Positions 25,746 through 36,774 of a stretch of DNA of 64,000 nt are shown piece after piece. Each line of letters starts with the position of its first letter. Positions within the stretch are counted from its first letter, which is position 1. The translations under genes and the position numbers were made by a program. The notes beneath the pieces are model-generated. The model ran no database searches. It was not told the origin of the DNA and saw nothing but the letters and a program-made list of their open reading frames with translations. This DNA is from Astrothelium macrocarpum (taxonomy: Eukaryota; Ascomycota; Dothideomycetes; Trypetheliales; Trypetheliaceae): assembly GCA_021030915.1 (NCBI GenBank), contig JAGEMR010000049.1:124001-188000 (forward strand), written 5' to 3'.

Positions 25746-25990
25746 TAGGCGAAAGTGAATGGTTCACTATAAACGACTCGTATTTTATTCACTTGGGGAG
25801 AACTGAGGAGACCATTATTTTGTAAGGCGCCGTCGAGTTAGACTGTGATACGATCTGTCAATCCGGTTTAGTTGTCCAGCTATTGTTAGTTCCCTTCAGC
25901 CAGCTAAGAGCATTTCAAGTTGCGCACTTGGATCGCGTAAATGACAGATAGGGAATCTTTTTTATCTGGCATTGTCAGGTCTGGTCCTTT

Positions 25991-26849
25991 CTAAAGCCCC
26001 AGCCCTTGAATTTTCTTCAACACTCGGGTCATCGTCTCATTTGCCTTTGCTAAATACACCGAGCACGTGCTCCGTATTTGTAGGAGTGTTCGCTCATCGT
26101 TGAGTTGATAGGCATCTACTAGGCCATCAAGGGTGTCATACACACTGAGACCGAATCTGAGGTGCTCGACATGAGATGCGTTCGCTTTTTGCTTGGCAGG
26201 AGATGTTCCGAAGAAGAGCGCTTTTACAGACGTTGCGATCTATTTCTTATTGACCTCTGCTGTCGCATGTGAGTCGACTGAAATCAGTGCGCCTCCATCG
26301 CCGCCGAGAACATACCTAGCAACATAATAATCACCATATGCTTCCTGGAATCGTTTATCGTTATTCAATGTAGACAGTATCTGCTTCGCAAATCCGAAAT
26401 GACGAGATTGACGCAAAAATCTGATGGTACCAGCACGATAGAACGAAGTACGAGAGACTCTAAGACTATTACAGCCCGTCAGCTTTCTCAATTCTAGGCT
26501 ATGTTATCACTTGACTACTTGCGACTCGCAATCTCATCGTGCATGACCGTCTTATCGTACGTGTCTGTGACATTGCCTTTCAAGAATGGACAGTCAACCG
26601 TCACACCCGCTGTAATGATCTGTCGCCGATAGATGCGACACTTTCCGCATCTCGGAAGCTCGCTCTGACTTCTACGGGGCCATCGTAAGAGGACCACCTT
26701 TCTTGACAATGTTCCAGACTGAATGCCGCTTTCAGCTTCCATGGGCTCTCCATCTGAAGTAATGTGGAGTTTAGGCCAGCCCTGAGCGCGATCGCCTGTG
26801 GTATCCACGGTATACGAAGTGGCAGGTTTGCATTGGCGAGGTCACTCAA
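25991..26849 (-). pseudogene. Decayed MACPF-like gene fragment
   Basis: This is a reverse-strand remnant lying tail-to-tail with the preceding pseudogene, only about 245 bp apart. The best segment (26491-26240) contains YGDYYVARYVLGG, which fits the MACPF signature (Tyr-Gly-x-aromatic-aromatic-six residues-Gly-Gly). A TAG at 26242-26240 interrupts the frame. Beyond it the same frame continues to a TAG at 25993, through an alpha-helical stretch (VEHLRFGLSVYDTLDG). Upstream (26849-26515) protein-like pieces are spread over several frames, so indels as well as stops have accumulated. It looks like a diverged paralogue of its neighbour, not a simple inverted copy. No jacalin-like end is visible. 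Confidence 0.45.
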
Positions 26850-26868
26850 CGACGGCTGGATGCTGTTC

Positions 26869-26884
26869 TTTTTTTTTTTTTTTT
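26869..26884 (-). repeat. 16-base poly-T run (poly-A on the minus strand)
   Basis: An uninterrupted run of 16 T. On the minus strand it is a poly-A tract at the 3' end of the repeat-like segment that extends to about 27480. Confidence 0.7.
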
Positions 26885-27480
26885 GAGCATGTCATAATAT
26901 AGAATTTCAACAGCGCAAATGATTGTGTCGAACGTTCATGTCAACGGCGAAATAGTGTCCTGTAATTCTTGCGTACATCGGACATCGGTAAACCATAAAG
27001 ATTGGTTTGTGCTGAACGGTCTGTTAACGTTAAAGAGCCCCAAAAGCAGATTTTAGAACAGTCCGGGTCATCTGCTTCGGGATGTAATACGGGTCTCAGA
27101 AGGTTCAGGGTTAGCGAGCCGCCTCTACACCAGATTAAGGAGCCCAGCCAGCCACAAAAGACCCTCATTTCTATACTCAGATTGCGTACCCAGATAGTAA
27201 TCAATACAAAGAAACGGCTCCGGCCCGGACAGCCGGATAAATGAGTCTACCTATTAAGGAAGGATCAATAGGGTATATGGGCTTTTTTACGCCTCTGGCA
27301 GTGTGGCTTACGGTACCTATGCGACGCCAGACGACGCCCTGGTGGTGCCACCAGATTTGGCTGGCTTGCGTGGAGCTGAATAGCGGTCTCGTCCTTTGAT
27401 CTAGCCTTTAAAAGAAAAAAAATCTTCAACATTCTGGCACTATAAGGTAGATGCTTCAAGACTTTTAAGCAGACCAAAAG
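26885..27480 (-). mobile_element. Possible retroposon remnant ending in poly-A
   Basis: A segment of about 600 bp whose base composition differs from its neighbours and which ends, on the minus strand, in a 16-A tract, as LINE-derived or processed retroposons do. It carries no recognisable reverse transcriptase or other protein motif. Short frames exist on both strands (for example 27204-26941 minus) but match nothing I know. Its left border is the poly-A run; its right border is a guess. It might instead be ordinary spacer next to a homopolymer. Confidence 0.2.
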
Positions 27481-27632
27481 TATTGTGGTCGAACCAAGGT
27501 CGCACGCCGGCCTTACTATTTTATATATCTTCTCAACCTTTTGTGCAAACTTCGTCCAGTCTACGCGTGTAGAGAATCACACGTCGGCGTCAAGGCGAAG
27601 CTCTCTCTCTTACGAAGTACCTTTCAGTCGAA

Positions 27633-30600
27633 ATGCTCAGTCGTGCTCTACGTAAGTAATGCTCAAAAAAGGCATGCGATGACTTGATAATAACCATAGC
27701 ACGCGAGTAGTACACCAGCAAGACCTTGACTCCACTGCGTCGAAGGACGGTTTAGTGACTATTACAACAAAAGCCATGGGGCCATCTTCGGTACTGTCCG
27801 AGGAAGCGCCAATGGGCGTCAAGGACGCAATAAGCGAAAGACGAGGAAGCATTAGTGCAAGCACTGAAGCAGCCGGCGCTTCTCCAGGGAGCGTGGTGAT
27901 GAACAGTGAGCAAGAATTGATGATGAAAAGGGAAGTGTCGCGAAATTTCTCCACGACATCAAGGCGAGAATTTTCTTTCTCATTGACCGGTCCGCTATAC
28001 GACACGCAAGCCATCTGGAAACACGATCCGTCGCAAGACCAACTCAGCGCCGCACCTATCTCACTTGAAACCCATGTCCAGAAGGCACTGGATCGATACC
28101 TGCGCCTTGTCGGGCAATCCCTAGAGCCCAGGAGCTCCATCACCTCCAGAGAGTTCCTGGACGTTGTTACAAATGAGAGACTGCGTTACATGCCGAGCCA
28201 AGGCAGCAAGCTCGACACGCTGTTCAAGAAGGCAGAATCTTTTGCGAGAAGCTTTGATACATTCACATCGGCCCTACGATTAGTTGAAATCTCAACCTTG
28301 GAGAGCTCGGCCGCTGTACTGTCATCTTGCAGAATCCTGATAGGAGTAAGTAAACAAAAATCCGTTCACACGCAAACCCCAATCTAAAAATCCGTTGTAG
28401 TGCTTTCAGAAGTATCCAGTGGCCGTTGAGCGGATTTTTTCCGTCTTGAATCAGGTCGGTGGTACTTTAGCCCACATGATTAGAAAAATCAATCGTAGTA
28501 GATGTTCTGCCAAAGCATCATCCATTCTCGAAGCAGCTCTTGCAATGGTTATAGACATTGTTCTGGACGTTACTGCTGCAGTTAAAGGCCGGCGTCACGG
28601 TCAGTATCCTAATCAGACGCTCCATCGATTTAGTGGTAAATTTTCTGCTGACCAAGCGGCTGCACAGGGGGTAGCGAGAAAGCGATTATCGCGCTCTTTG
28701 AGCTGCGTTTCGACATTATCCTGACCCGAGTGACCCAGCTCAAGGCTGAGTTCCACATGGAAATCCTGTCTCAGTGGCTAGAGTTGAGAGGCTCGGAGCA
28801 AGATCTGCTTGCTATATTGCATGGTTTTGACTTTGGCTTAGACACATGCCCACCATCGTATTTACATGTACTGATCGGCATCTGCCACATCCTTCAGTCC
28901 CAAAATGAGAGTGTCGAGTCTTTCAAGTGGTATCGACTACTCTGGGCTTCGTTTGATAAACATCGTCACGACTGTGATATCACTATCGATCAATGGTTCG
29001 GAGTTTTCCAGGAATACAATCTCATCCTTCGAACGAATGAAAGGTGGAGCGAATGCATCAGCCTGGCGATCGATTTTCGTGCCACTATCTTGGCGGATTT
29101 TGGCACCACTCATCATTTTTACGTGCGCGCCAACATCGAATTAGCGAAAATCCTGGAGCTGGACGAATTCCGATATAAAGAAGCCGTGGCCATTTACGAG
29201 GAGATTTGCAGATGTGAGCTCCACGAATTTGAAGACCGGGAACTCGTGATCTCTCTCATTAAAATCGCAAAATATCGGCTTTCGATTCTCTTAGAGCGTC
29301 ATGCAGACTTGGCGCATAGAGCAGAAAATCTACTCGTCGAAGCTTTCTTTGCGATAAAGCTGGAACTTGGTTGTTCACATGAAGATGTTCTGATATCTCT
29401 AACTCGGATTATTGAGTATTACCGGAAGCAGCAAAGAAGAGACAGCGCCTCTGCCGGCATCAAGATCATCGAACAATACGTTGTCGAGTTGCTAATCGAA
29501 GAGCGCAACGAAATCGCTTTATTCCAGGTAGCACGAACCGTTGCGAGGTTGTACCGCGAACTGTCCTCTGTGGAAGTTGGAATCAAATTTGTGGGAATCA
29601 TCGGAGAACAGCTGACGACGGTTGAAAACGTCTCTGGGGCCATATGCTATTTCCAGGCAGATCAACGAGTGGGTCTTGATCGTCGTTGCTTTGTCTTCGT
29701 TAGAGCATTGGAGCAGCTGTTGCGCGAAGATGAGAGAGAGACAATGTTGGACGAGATCATCAGAGAACTCTTCCTGGAAAGTTGTCTTTACGAAGCGTGG
29801 TCTGGATCACACAAGTCGTCTTCATCCATTCACGTGCGTCTCACCGCAGGCGCCCGGCTCGTGGCATTCTTAGAACGTAAGCATCGCCAAGTTGAAATCC
29901 GCAAACTTCGAAACGAAATGTGGAACATGTTCCGAGCGAACTTCAACGCCCATTCTTCTGGTTCAGAAACCTTGTGGCAGCTTTTCGAGCTGTATATGGC
30001 CAATATTACCAAGAAAACCGCTACGATTTCGATGTTGGAGCTCCTGGTCGATGTCACTCTGGAGTTTTTGGAAAGAAAAGAGTTTGATGCATCGGTGGAG
30101 CTGTTGAAATGGTCACAAGTTTATTTCAAACAGCTGCTTAGCATTGAACACTCGCGGGTCATTGAATTGTCGTTGAGGGTAGCGGCGTCCTTGTCAATAC
30201 GGATTGAGAACGAGAGATTACGAATCGAATTACACCGCATTGCTTCGGAACTACTCGTTCAAGTAATGAAGTTCGGTCAGCCGGACATCGACTTTGGTAG
30301 GGTATCTGTAACACAGCTGAATGTCGTCATTCGCCTGCTAGGAGAGCAAAGAAATTTCTCCATGCTCGAGGTATGTGTGACTGCATCACCGGATCAGTTT
30401 GAAGCTCGTCCAATGGAAGCTGACTTAACTTGATAGCGTATATTGCAATACCTTTGGGATACCCGGATGAGCAGAACATGGAGTGGTACTGCTACAGTGG
30501 CAACAGGTCAGCGTCTTTGCGAGGCTAAATTTGCCGCTGGTCATCATTCCTCAGCAATTGCTTTGCTTGAAAGCATTTGCTACAATCTGCGCGATGTGTA

Positions 30601-31000
30601 CGGGTCTCTTCACCGATTGACAGTAGAGTCCGAAACTCTGCGCGCCAGTTTCCACCATAACTGCGGCAATCACCGTGCCGCAAAGGACATCCACATTCAT
30701 ATCCTCCGACAAGTCGCAAGCAAGGATACGGACAGGAATGGCATCTCTGATGATCTCTTTGGTCTAATCACAGACCAAGCGAAAAGGCTGAAATGGGCTC
30801 GCCAGCAAACTGCTGAAGAAGACACCGAGGATGAGCAATCGTACTGGGCACTTCTCAACGGCGCAAAGGACTCGATTAGCTTTTCGTCGAAGGAAAGATC
30901 AGTGGAGTTGCACGAAGCCATGGATTTGGGCGGTCCGAGCCAAGAAACAAAATGGGAGATGCCAGGGGATTGGAGTTTGCCAATTGAGGGTGAAATGTGA
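27633..31000 (+). CDS. STAND-type N-terminal (Goodbye-like) protein with TPR-like repeats
   Basis: Five exons (27633-27651, 27711-28345, 28401-28599, 28668-30370, 30437-31000) join in phase to give 1039 aa. Residues 1-60 are disordered. Residues about 100-290 are helical (ALDRYLRLVGQSLE; LRLVEISTLESSAAVLSSC) and resemble the fungal Goodbye-type domain found at the N-terminus of STAND/NLR-like proteins. The remaining ~700 aa are paired helices of TPR character (RYKEAVAIYEEICRCELHEF). No P-loop or NACHT/NB-ARC motif is present, so the usual NTPase core is missing. In fungi such proteins are linked to self/non-self recognition and programmed cell death; that role here is inference from family and from the pseudogene-rich surroundings. 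The first exon is only 19 nt, and the acceptor at 27710 was chosen because it keeps the frame; a start at 27775 is the alternative. Confidence 0.6.
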
Positions 31001-31729
31001 AGGACAAAATTTATGCTGGGGAATCCTGAGGTTCATGTGCGCGACCGACGACCCAAAGCAACTTGAACTTAAACGTCGAGCGATGAGGTCTGCAAACATT
31101 TGTGATTCAATTCTATCCGATTCGACGCAATGAAGCTGGATGCCATTCTATGAAATTCAAAATCGAATTTCCTGATCAGTCTTGAGTGTCCGCATTATTA
31201 GGTCAGTATGTCGGTGGATAACATTGGAGATAACACTGGCGCATCTACAATATCGGCTGTCTATCGTTCCAGGTCTTTTTTTTTGGTATATGCTATATAA
31301 TGTTGTAAGATGGGTGTTGAGTCGTTTGTCTTGGAGTTGATCGATCTTGTAATAACTAGTGAGAAATAAATAGAAATAGGTTGCCAATAACTTTAGGATT
31401 AAAAAATGATATGTGGTAAAAGAATGAGCAGAAGACCGAGCAGGACAATCTTAGTTGAAAACCGTTGATAGCTGTCTTTTGTTAGGGTAGTGACATTTCC
31501 TTCAAGATTCTGTGACAAAAGCTTATACACAGTCTTACATCACTGACTCTGAAGAGCATCACACAATTCCCACAACGTCACAACCACATATTTTTGCCAT
31601 TTAGCGACTCTTTCTTCCTACACCTCAATGGCTCTTCTCCATCGAACCCCAGCTTCTTCAATTCCTTCCATCATTGCGAGCACCCTCGAACTAATCTTCC
31701 AACCTCCATAACCAACCATAGTACCAACA
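31001..31729. other. Intergenic region
   Basis: About 730 bp between two forward genes. The left part is A/T-rich and likely terminator sequence. The last 150 bp are CA/CT-rich and look like the leader of the next gene. Nothing else recognised. Confidence 0.4.
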
Positions 31730-32478
31730 ATGCCAGACCTCCTCTCTCTCCCCCTTGAAGTCCACCACATCATCTTCACTCATCTCCTCTCCACGTATCG
31801 CCTAATTGACCTATCCACGAAGCTCACCGGCCCCCGAGTCCCCTCCGACAGCCTGCGTTCTCCAATCTTCCACATCAACCGGTCCCTCCGCAACGAAGCG
31901 CTGAACTTCTTCTTCCGCCGCAACCAAATCGACATCGGCTCGTGGACACCGTATTACGCAGATGGAGACGTCGACTACAAGGGTCGGGGTCTGCCTTGGT
32001 CCTCGCCATGGATGAGCCATATCGTGCACATGCACATCACCTTCTACATCAACATGCGCACTGCACGGGCGATGGATAGTGATAAGTGGCTTGGCGACGA
32101 GATCACCTACGTGATGTGGGGCAAGATATGGAACGATCGGTTCTTGATGAGTTTCGACAAGCTCGAGACGCTGATCATTTGTGTGGAACCTTGTATAGGG
32201 CAGAAGAGGAGAAAGACGGATGGGAACCTATTGAAGGATTTGTGTGCGGGACAGGAAATTTCTGGGTGGCGGATGAGCCGGAGGATGGGCAAGCCGAACA
32301 ATGATGGGCATTGGACGTTTTTGGCGGACGCCAGGGCAGGTGAGTGGGTTGAGCAGAGTTTGAGTGGTAAGTGGGAAGGTCTAGTTGCTGACGTCAAATT
32401 TCAGATCTCAAGGAGAACGATGAAGAGGACTTTAGAGGGCCCCTGGTGACGTTCTTCTACACAAGATTTAATACTTGA
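31730..32478 (+). CDS. Short F-box-like protein
   Basis: Two exons, 31730-32339 and 32405-32478, joined by a 65-bp GT-AG intron; 227 aa. It opens with LLSLPLEVHHIIFTHLLS, the leucine/proline pattern of a fungal F-box-like N-terminus. It continues with the HINRSLRNEALNFFFRRNQ type of segment common in small fungal proteins of this class. The rest (DKLETLIICVEP) resembles the single leucine-rich-like repeat these proteins keep. A bona fide member would bring a target to an SCF ubiquitin ligase, but many such fungal genes have no known partner. Without the intron the frame would end in an unrelated basic tail at 32449; the spliced tail (DLKENDEEDFRGPL) is the more natural one. Confidence 0.65.
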
Positions 32479-32959
32479 CTTTTGTTTTGGTGTCAATCAA
32501 GCCCGCTGGTATAGCTGAGGGTGAAATACACTTGGATGAACTATTACTGGAAGGGATAAAACTGATATGGAGTTCTGAAATCATCAGGCCATATGTAAGG
32601 AGAGCGATTCTACAAAGACGACGAGATGAGTCAACGATTCATTTCTGTTTGGCATAAACTTGACCATTGGTTGCTATATTTTGCTACAAGACAACACTTA
32701 TTTAGCGACTTGAATTTAGTAGCAAATGCAGAAGAGAGGAAATGTAGAAGAAAGTCACTTATTCTTGCTATGTAGTGTGCTATGTAAGCAAGCTACCTTC
32801 TCGGATCATTTCGCACGATTGTTTCGTATCCGTAGTTTTCCACCGGCTTATCTTCAATTGCAAATTAGAAAGAGAAACTCATTAGCAACACAAATGTTTA
32901 AAAGCAAAGAGATCCTTATGTAGCAATCTTCTTGTAAGCTCGAGCATTTTGTCATCGAT
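32479..32959. other. Spacer between convergent genes
   Basis: A 480-bp A/T-rich spacer between the stops of two convergent genes. Short frames on the plus strand show nothing recognisable. It probably holds both terminators. Confidence 0.4.
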
Positions 32960-35436
32960 TCAACGTCCGACTACACGCATATTCTCGCGAATCTGTGCAG
33001 CAGCGCACGTGTTGTTGCTCCAACCAATAGAGAAATCATCCATGAACCACTTGAGCGGCTGCAATTGGCTGTCATAAGCCTCGAAGCGAATGCCGGTGAT
33101 GTTGGTGAAATCGGAAGTAAAGCTGACAAGCCCGAGATTGCAGCCATTGCCGTGGCAGGGTGGCAGTTCAACGAACTGGCTGGCGACTTGGATCTGAGCA
33201 TCGGTGGTCTCATTGAAGCGATATCCATAGATGCCCATGGAGCAGTAGTCCGTGCCGGTCCAGTCGCACCCGAGCCGCGCGGAGTAAGCGTTGAATGTAA
33301 AGGGACTGGCTCCCGACTCAGGACCATCGCCAATCTCACCTGAGTATAACGAGCCTATATCGGGGTGATCCAATGGTAACCCTGTTTGGTTCGGCAGAAA
33401 TATAGCGAGCTGTGGAGGTGAAGATGGCTTGAAAGGATCACTTGGTGGAGGAACATAATGAGTACCGTTGGAGAAGAACAGGTCGTGATAAGGGCTTGGA
33501 ATGTACGGCGAATCTTCACAATCGAGGGGATCAGTGGAGCCAGTACAATTATGCGACTCTACCCCGGCACTAGGCAAGTCATCAAACTGTAGGAAATCAG
33601 CTTCTGATACGGAGAGTGAACCAGGAGACTCACATTGATGACGAAGTCCCCGACCGGACCGCAACTTGATGGCAAAGGACCACTCGGCTGTGATGAGGAC
33701 CGTGGAGTAGATGTGTCAGTGGGAGAAAGGCTCGTCGCGGTAGCGTTCGCTAAAGATGCCTGTGAAGTTGTTTCTGGCGGAGGTAGGGTAGATCCAGCCG
33801 CACTCAGAGACGATGTTACCGAAAAAGAAAGTTTGGAAGTCGCGGATGAAATGACACTCGAGGCTTGAGAAGCAGCGGAAGGACCTTCGGCTGGTGTAGT
33901 AGGTCCGGAACCTGAGACACTGGAAATTGATGAGGTGTTAGCCGCACTGGGTGCAGTGGATTTTTTCGTGCATGCTGACTTTGTTGTGCCGATGGAGGCG
34001 ACGCTTGCAGTACTTGGGATTGCTTCGGTAGAGAGGGTTGTAGTAAGCGAGCCCCATGGTATAGATGAGCTTGTGAAATAACTCGTGCCAGCAGTGGTAT
34101 TGATCCCAGCGGTAATCGTAGGTTCAGTCGGAGCGCTCTTAGAGGACAATATGGTTGTGAAGGAACCCCAAGAAATGGACGTACTCTGAGAAGAGAGTGT
34201 TGAAGTGAAAGAAGCCCATGGTATCAATGTGCTTGTAGAAGGAGCCGAAGAGTAAGTCGGCGAAGTTGCATTAATGGCACTGCTAGTTGAAGGCTTGCTA
34301 GCTAGAGATAGAGTAGTGGCGAAGGAGCTCCAGGGTATGTACGTGCTCGTCGAAGAAATTATACTTGTTCCAGCGCTGACCACAGATGCAGTTTCATTGG
34401 CAGTGGAGGACTTAGTAGTGGCACCAATTTTACTCGTGGTGAGCGTTGTCGCAAAAGAGCGCCAAGGGGTCTTTGTTAATGTTGGCGAACCGGGTACTTT
34501 TGTAGAAGGTGCTGAATTCCCAACAGATTGAGCTGTGACAGTGTATGAAACACTTGAAGTATTGGCGAAAGGTGGCCTGCTAATGATTGAAGACGCTAAA
34601 CTCAAGGACTCCGTCGACGTGAGAAACTCTGTGCTTGTTGATTGCGATGACGTGGTTGCTATCGCTGGAACAGAGAGTATGCTCGCAGTGCTGGGAGTCC
34701 ACATAGGTCCATGCTGGGATTCACCGGCTGTGATGGAGACACTGCTCCCTTGAGATTTTGGTGTGCTAACCTGTTCCACACTTTGGGTGTTCGTTTCAGT
34801 TAAGTAAGAAACTGTATTTCCACTTGATCCAGAGCGCATCGCAGTCTCAGTAATGGTCTCTTTCGAAGTAAAAGTACCATGCACAGTTGTAGTGGAAGTC
34901 TCGTCCGATGATGTATGTGGAACAGGTGCCAAGCTGACAGTAGAAGTTGCCAGAACAGTTGAAGAGAAGGTGGTTCCTGGAGTGATGCTATTCAACCACG
35001 CTGTAGAACTTCCAGCCATGGTGAAGGAGAAGGGACCATTACTGACAGAGGTGCTCGATGAGGGAGCTACTGCACCTGAGACTACGGAGCTTGTGACAGT
35101 TGTCGTGACGAAGACGGTTGTTGGCAGCGCACTCGAACACGTCGCGGCTCCATCTCTGAGATACCATGGTTAGTTAACGTTGAGACTGATTTGATGAAAC
35201 AGCTATAGAAAGGATGCACTAAAAGACCAACAGAAGCCGAGGTTCGCCAAAAGCCAATCTCGATGCTCAATCGGTTGCAGTCGGGCTAAATAGATAAGGC
35301 TGCTATTTGCCCAATGTGTACACACAGTTCAACATGACCTCGCCGAGGCGTGTCAAAGCAATTTGACTACTTACTGTGCGTTACCCGAGACAAAGCCGGC
35401 AAATAGAAGCAATAGAATGGCAAGGACCAGCTGCAT
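32960..35436 (-). CDS. Secreted Ser/Thr-rich protein with DUF7371 domain
   Basis: Three exons (35436-35375, 35155-33634, 33586-32960), introns 219 and 47 bp; 736 aa. Exon 1 encodes a signal peptide (MQLVLAILLLLFAGFVSG) and little else. Residues about 25-510 are a mucin-like Ser/Thr/Ala region with a loosely repeated unit of the form T-x-I-P-W-(A/G)-S-F-x-(S/T)-T-L, seen at least six times, and should be heavily O-glycosylated. The C-terminal ~205 aa form a compact domain (YHDLFFSNGTHYVPPPSDPF; KWFMDDFSIGWSNNTCAA) with several Cys and N-glycosylation sites, matching the fungal DUF7371 family. No GPI signal or membrane anchor follows, so it is probably released or held in the wall by sugar links. 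It likely acts as a surface or adhesion protein; the exact role is unknown. Confidence 0.82.
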
Positions 35437-36774
35437 TTTAGAAGATCTTAGTAGTAGCGACTGACTGTAAGAGAAGTAGATGAGTGAGAGAATAGGGTGA
35501 GAGATTCACTGGTTGAACGAAAATTGTAAGAGCAGAGGACGAAAGGTGAAAGAAAGGTGAAGGAGAGGAAGCCGCGAGCTACGCGTGATTTATTGTGGGG
35601 ACATCGGGCACTAAAAGAAATTTGCCGATGGCCTTGATATTTACAGATAATCATGTTTTTGTTGTAACACTCGAGGTGATGTGCGTTATTGCCCATTCGG
35701 GACGCGTGTGAGTGATCAAGACGCAACAGACTTACCTCAACTACGATAGGCCATCTAGAGCAGCGCTATGTCCCAGAACATGGAAGACTTTGTTTCAAGC
35801 CAATCACCTAGCTCTTACTCTATAGTTGCAGTGGACTCACACAGTGCTGCAAGGCTTTACCCCTGATCCTATTTTTTGTCTACGATATACTCTGAGCCTC
35901 AACATCAGGGCATTCGAATATGCCACACCTAGAGGAGAAACCATCTCAACATGGCTTTTCGCTCCTATGGGTGCAGTATTCCGAGAGACAATTGCTCATT
36001 ACGCTGGAGCGTGGTGAATACGGAGAGGTGAGGTTGGCAACAAGCCTCAAGCTCGGTCCAAGTTTCCAGAGGCTCTCGATACTTTGCAGAGAGCACGCTA
36101 GACATGTGCATGGTAGATGAGGCATGAAACCTTGCGACCGTTACAACCGATCTCATTGGGTCGCGTCAAGACCCTTACAGATTCTATTTCACCAGCGTTA
36201 TGTTGTGTCTCCAGACTGTCAACAAGATCCCTGCGAAGGATAATTAAAGATTTGGTCTTCGGCAGTATATGCCATCCCAAACGAAATGAAGAAGAAACGC
36301 GCTTTTACTTCAATTCAGAACGGATATTCCATTATGAGTCAAAATGATTGACATACGTAAAAACACGTTCTTCGTTTACAATGACGCGATATCCAGAACG
36401 AAGTTTGCAAACACGGCTCTGACGGACGGTTGAGTGGCTCAACAATCGAAGGTGCACCGTTATGCCGCTTAAATTCATGCATGGGTCTTCCATTTGGAAG
36501 TCAACTCAGGATTCACTAACGGAAAGAATCTCTAACACGTTTTCTAAATACAAATAGTCTGCCTATTTTTTACGTCATATTCATTTGCCAGGATCGAGGT
36601 AGTCATTTGCGCGCTCTGAGCCACGATATCTAGCAAGACCTGATTCGTCACTTCTATTACCTTAAGAACGAGTATCAAGCTGCCTCACAGAGCATATTCA
36701 TATCCGAAAGTAGTATCAAACAGGAATCTTATCTTCTGCGGTCCTGCTTGGCTTCAAAACGTCTAATTTGTCAC
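35437..36774. other. Intergenic region downstream of the PKS
   Basis: About 1.3 kb. The right side should hold the PKS 3' UTR and the left side the DUF7371 gene promoter. I looked on the minus strand for condensation-domain remnants that would continue the PKS into an NRPS module (for example an HHxxxDG motif) and found none. Short frames have no recognisable motifs. Confidence 0.45.
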
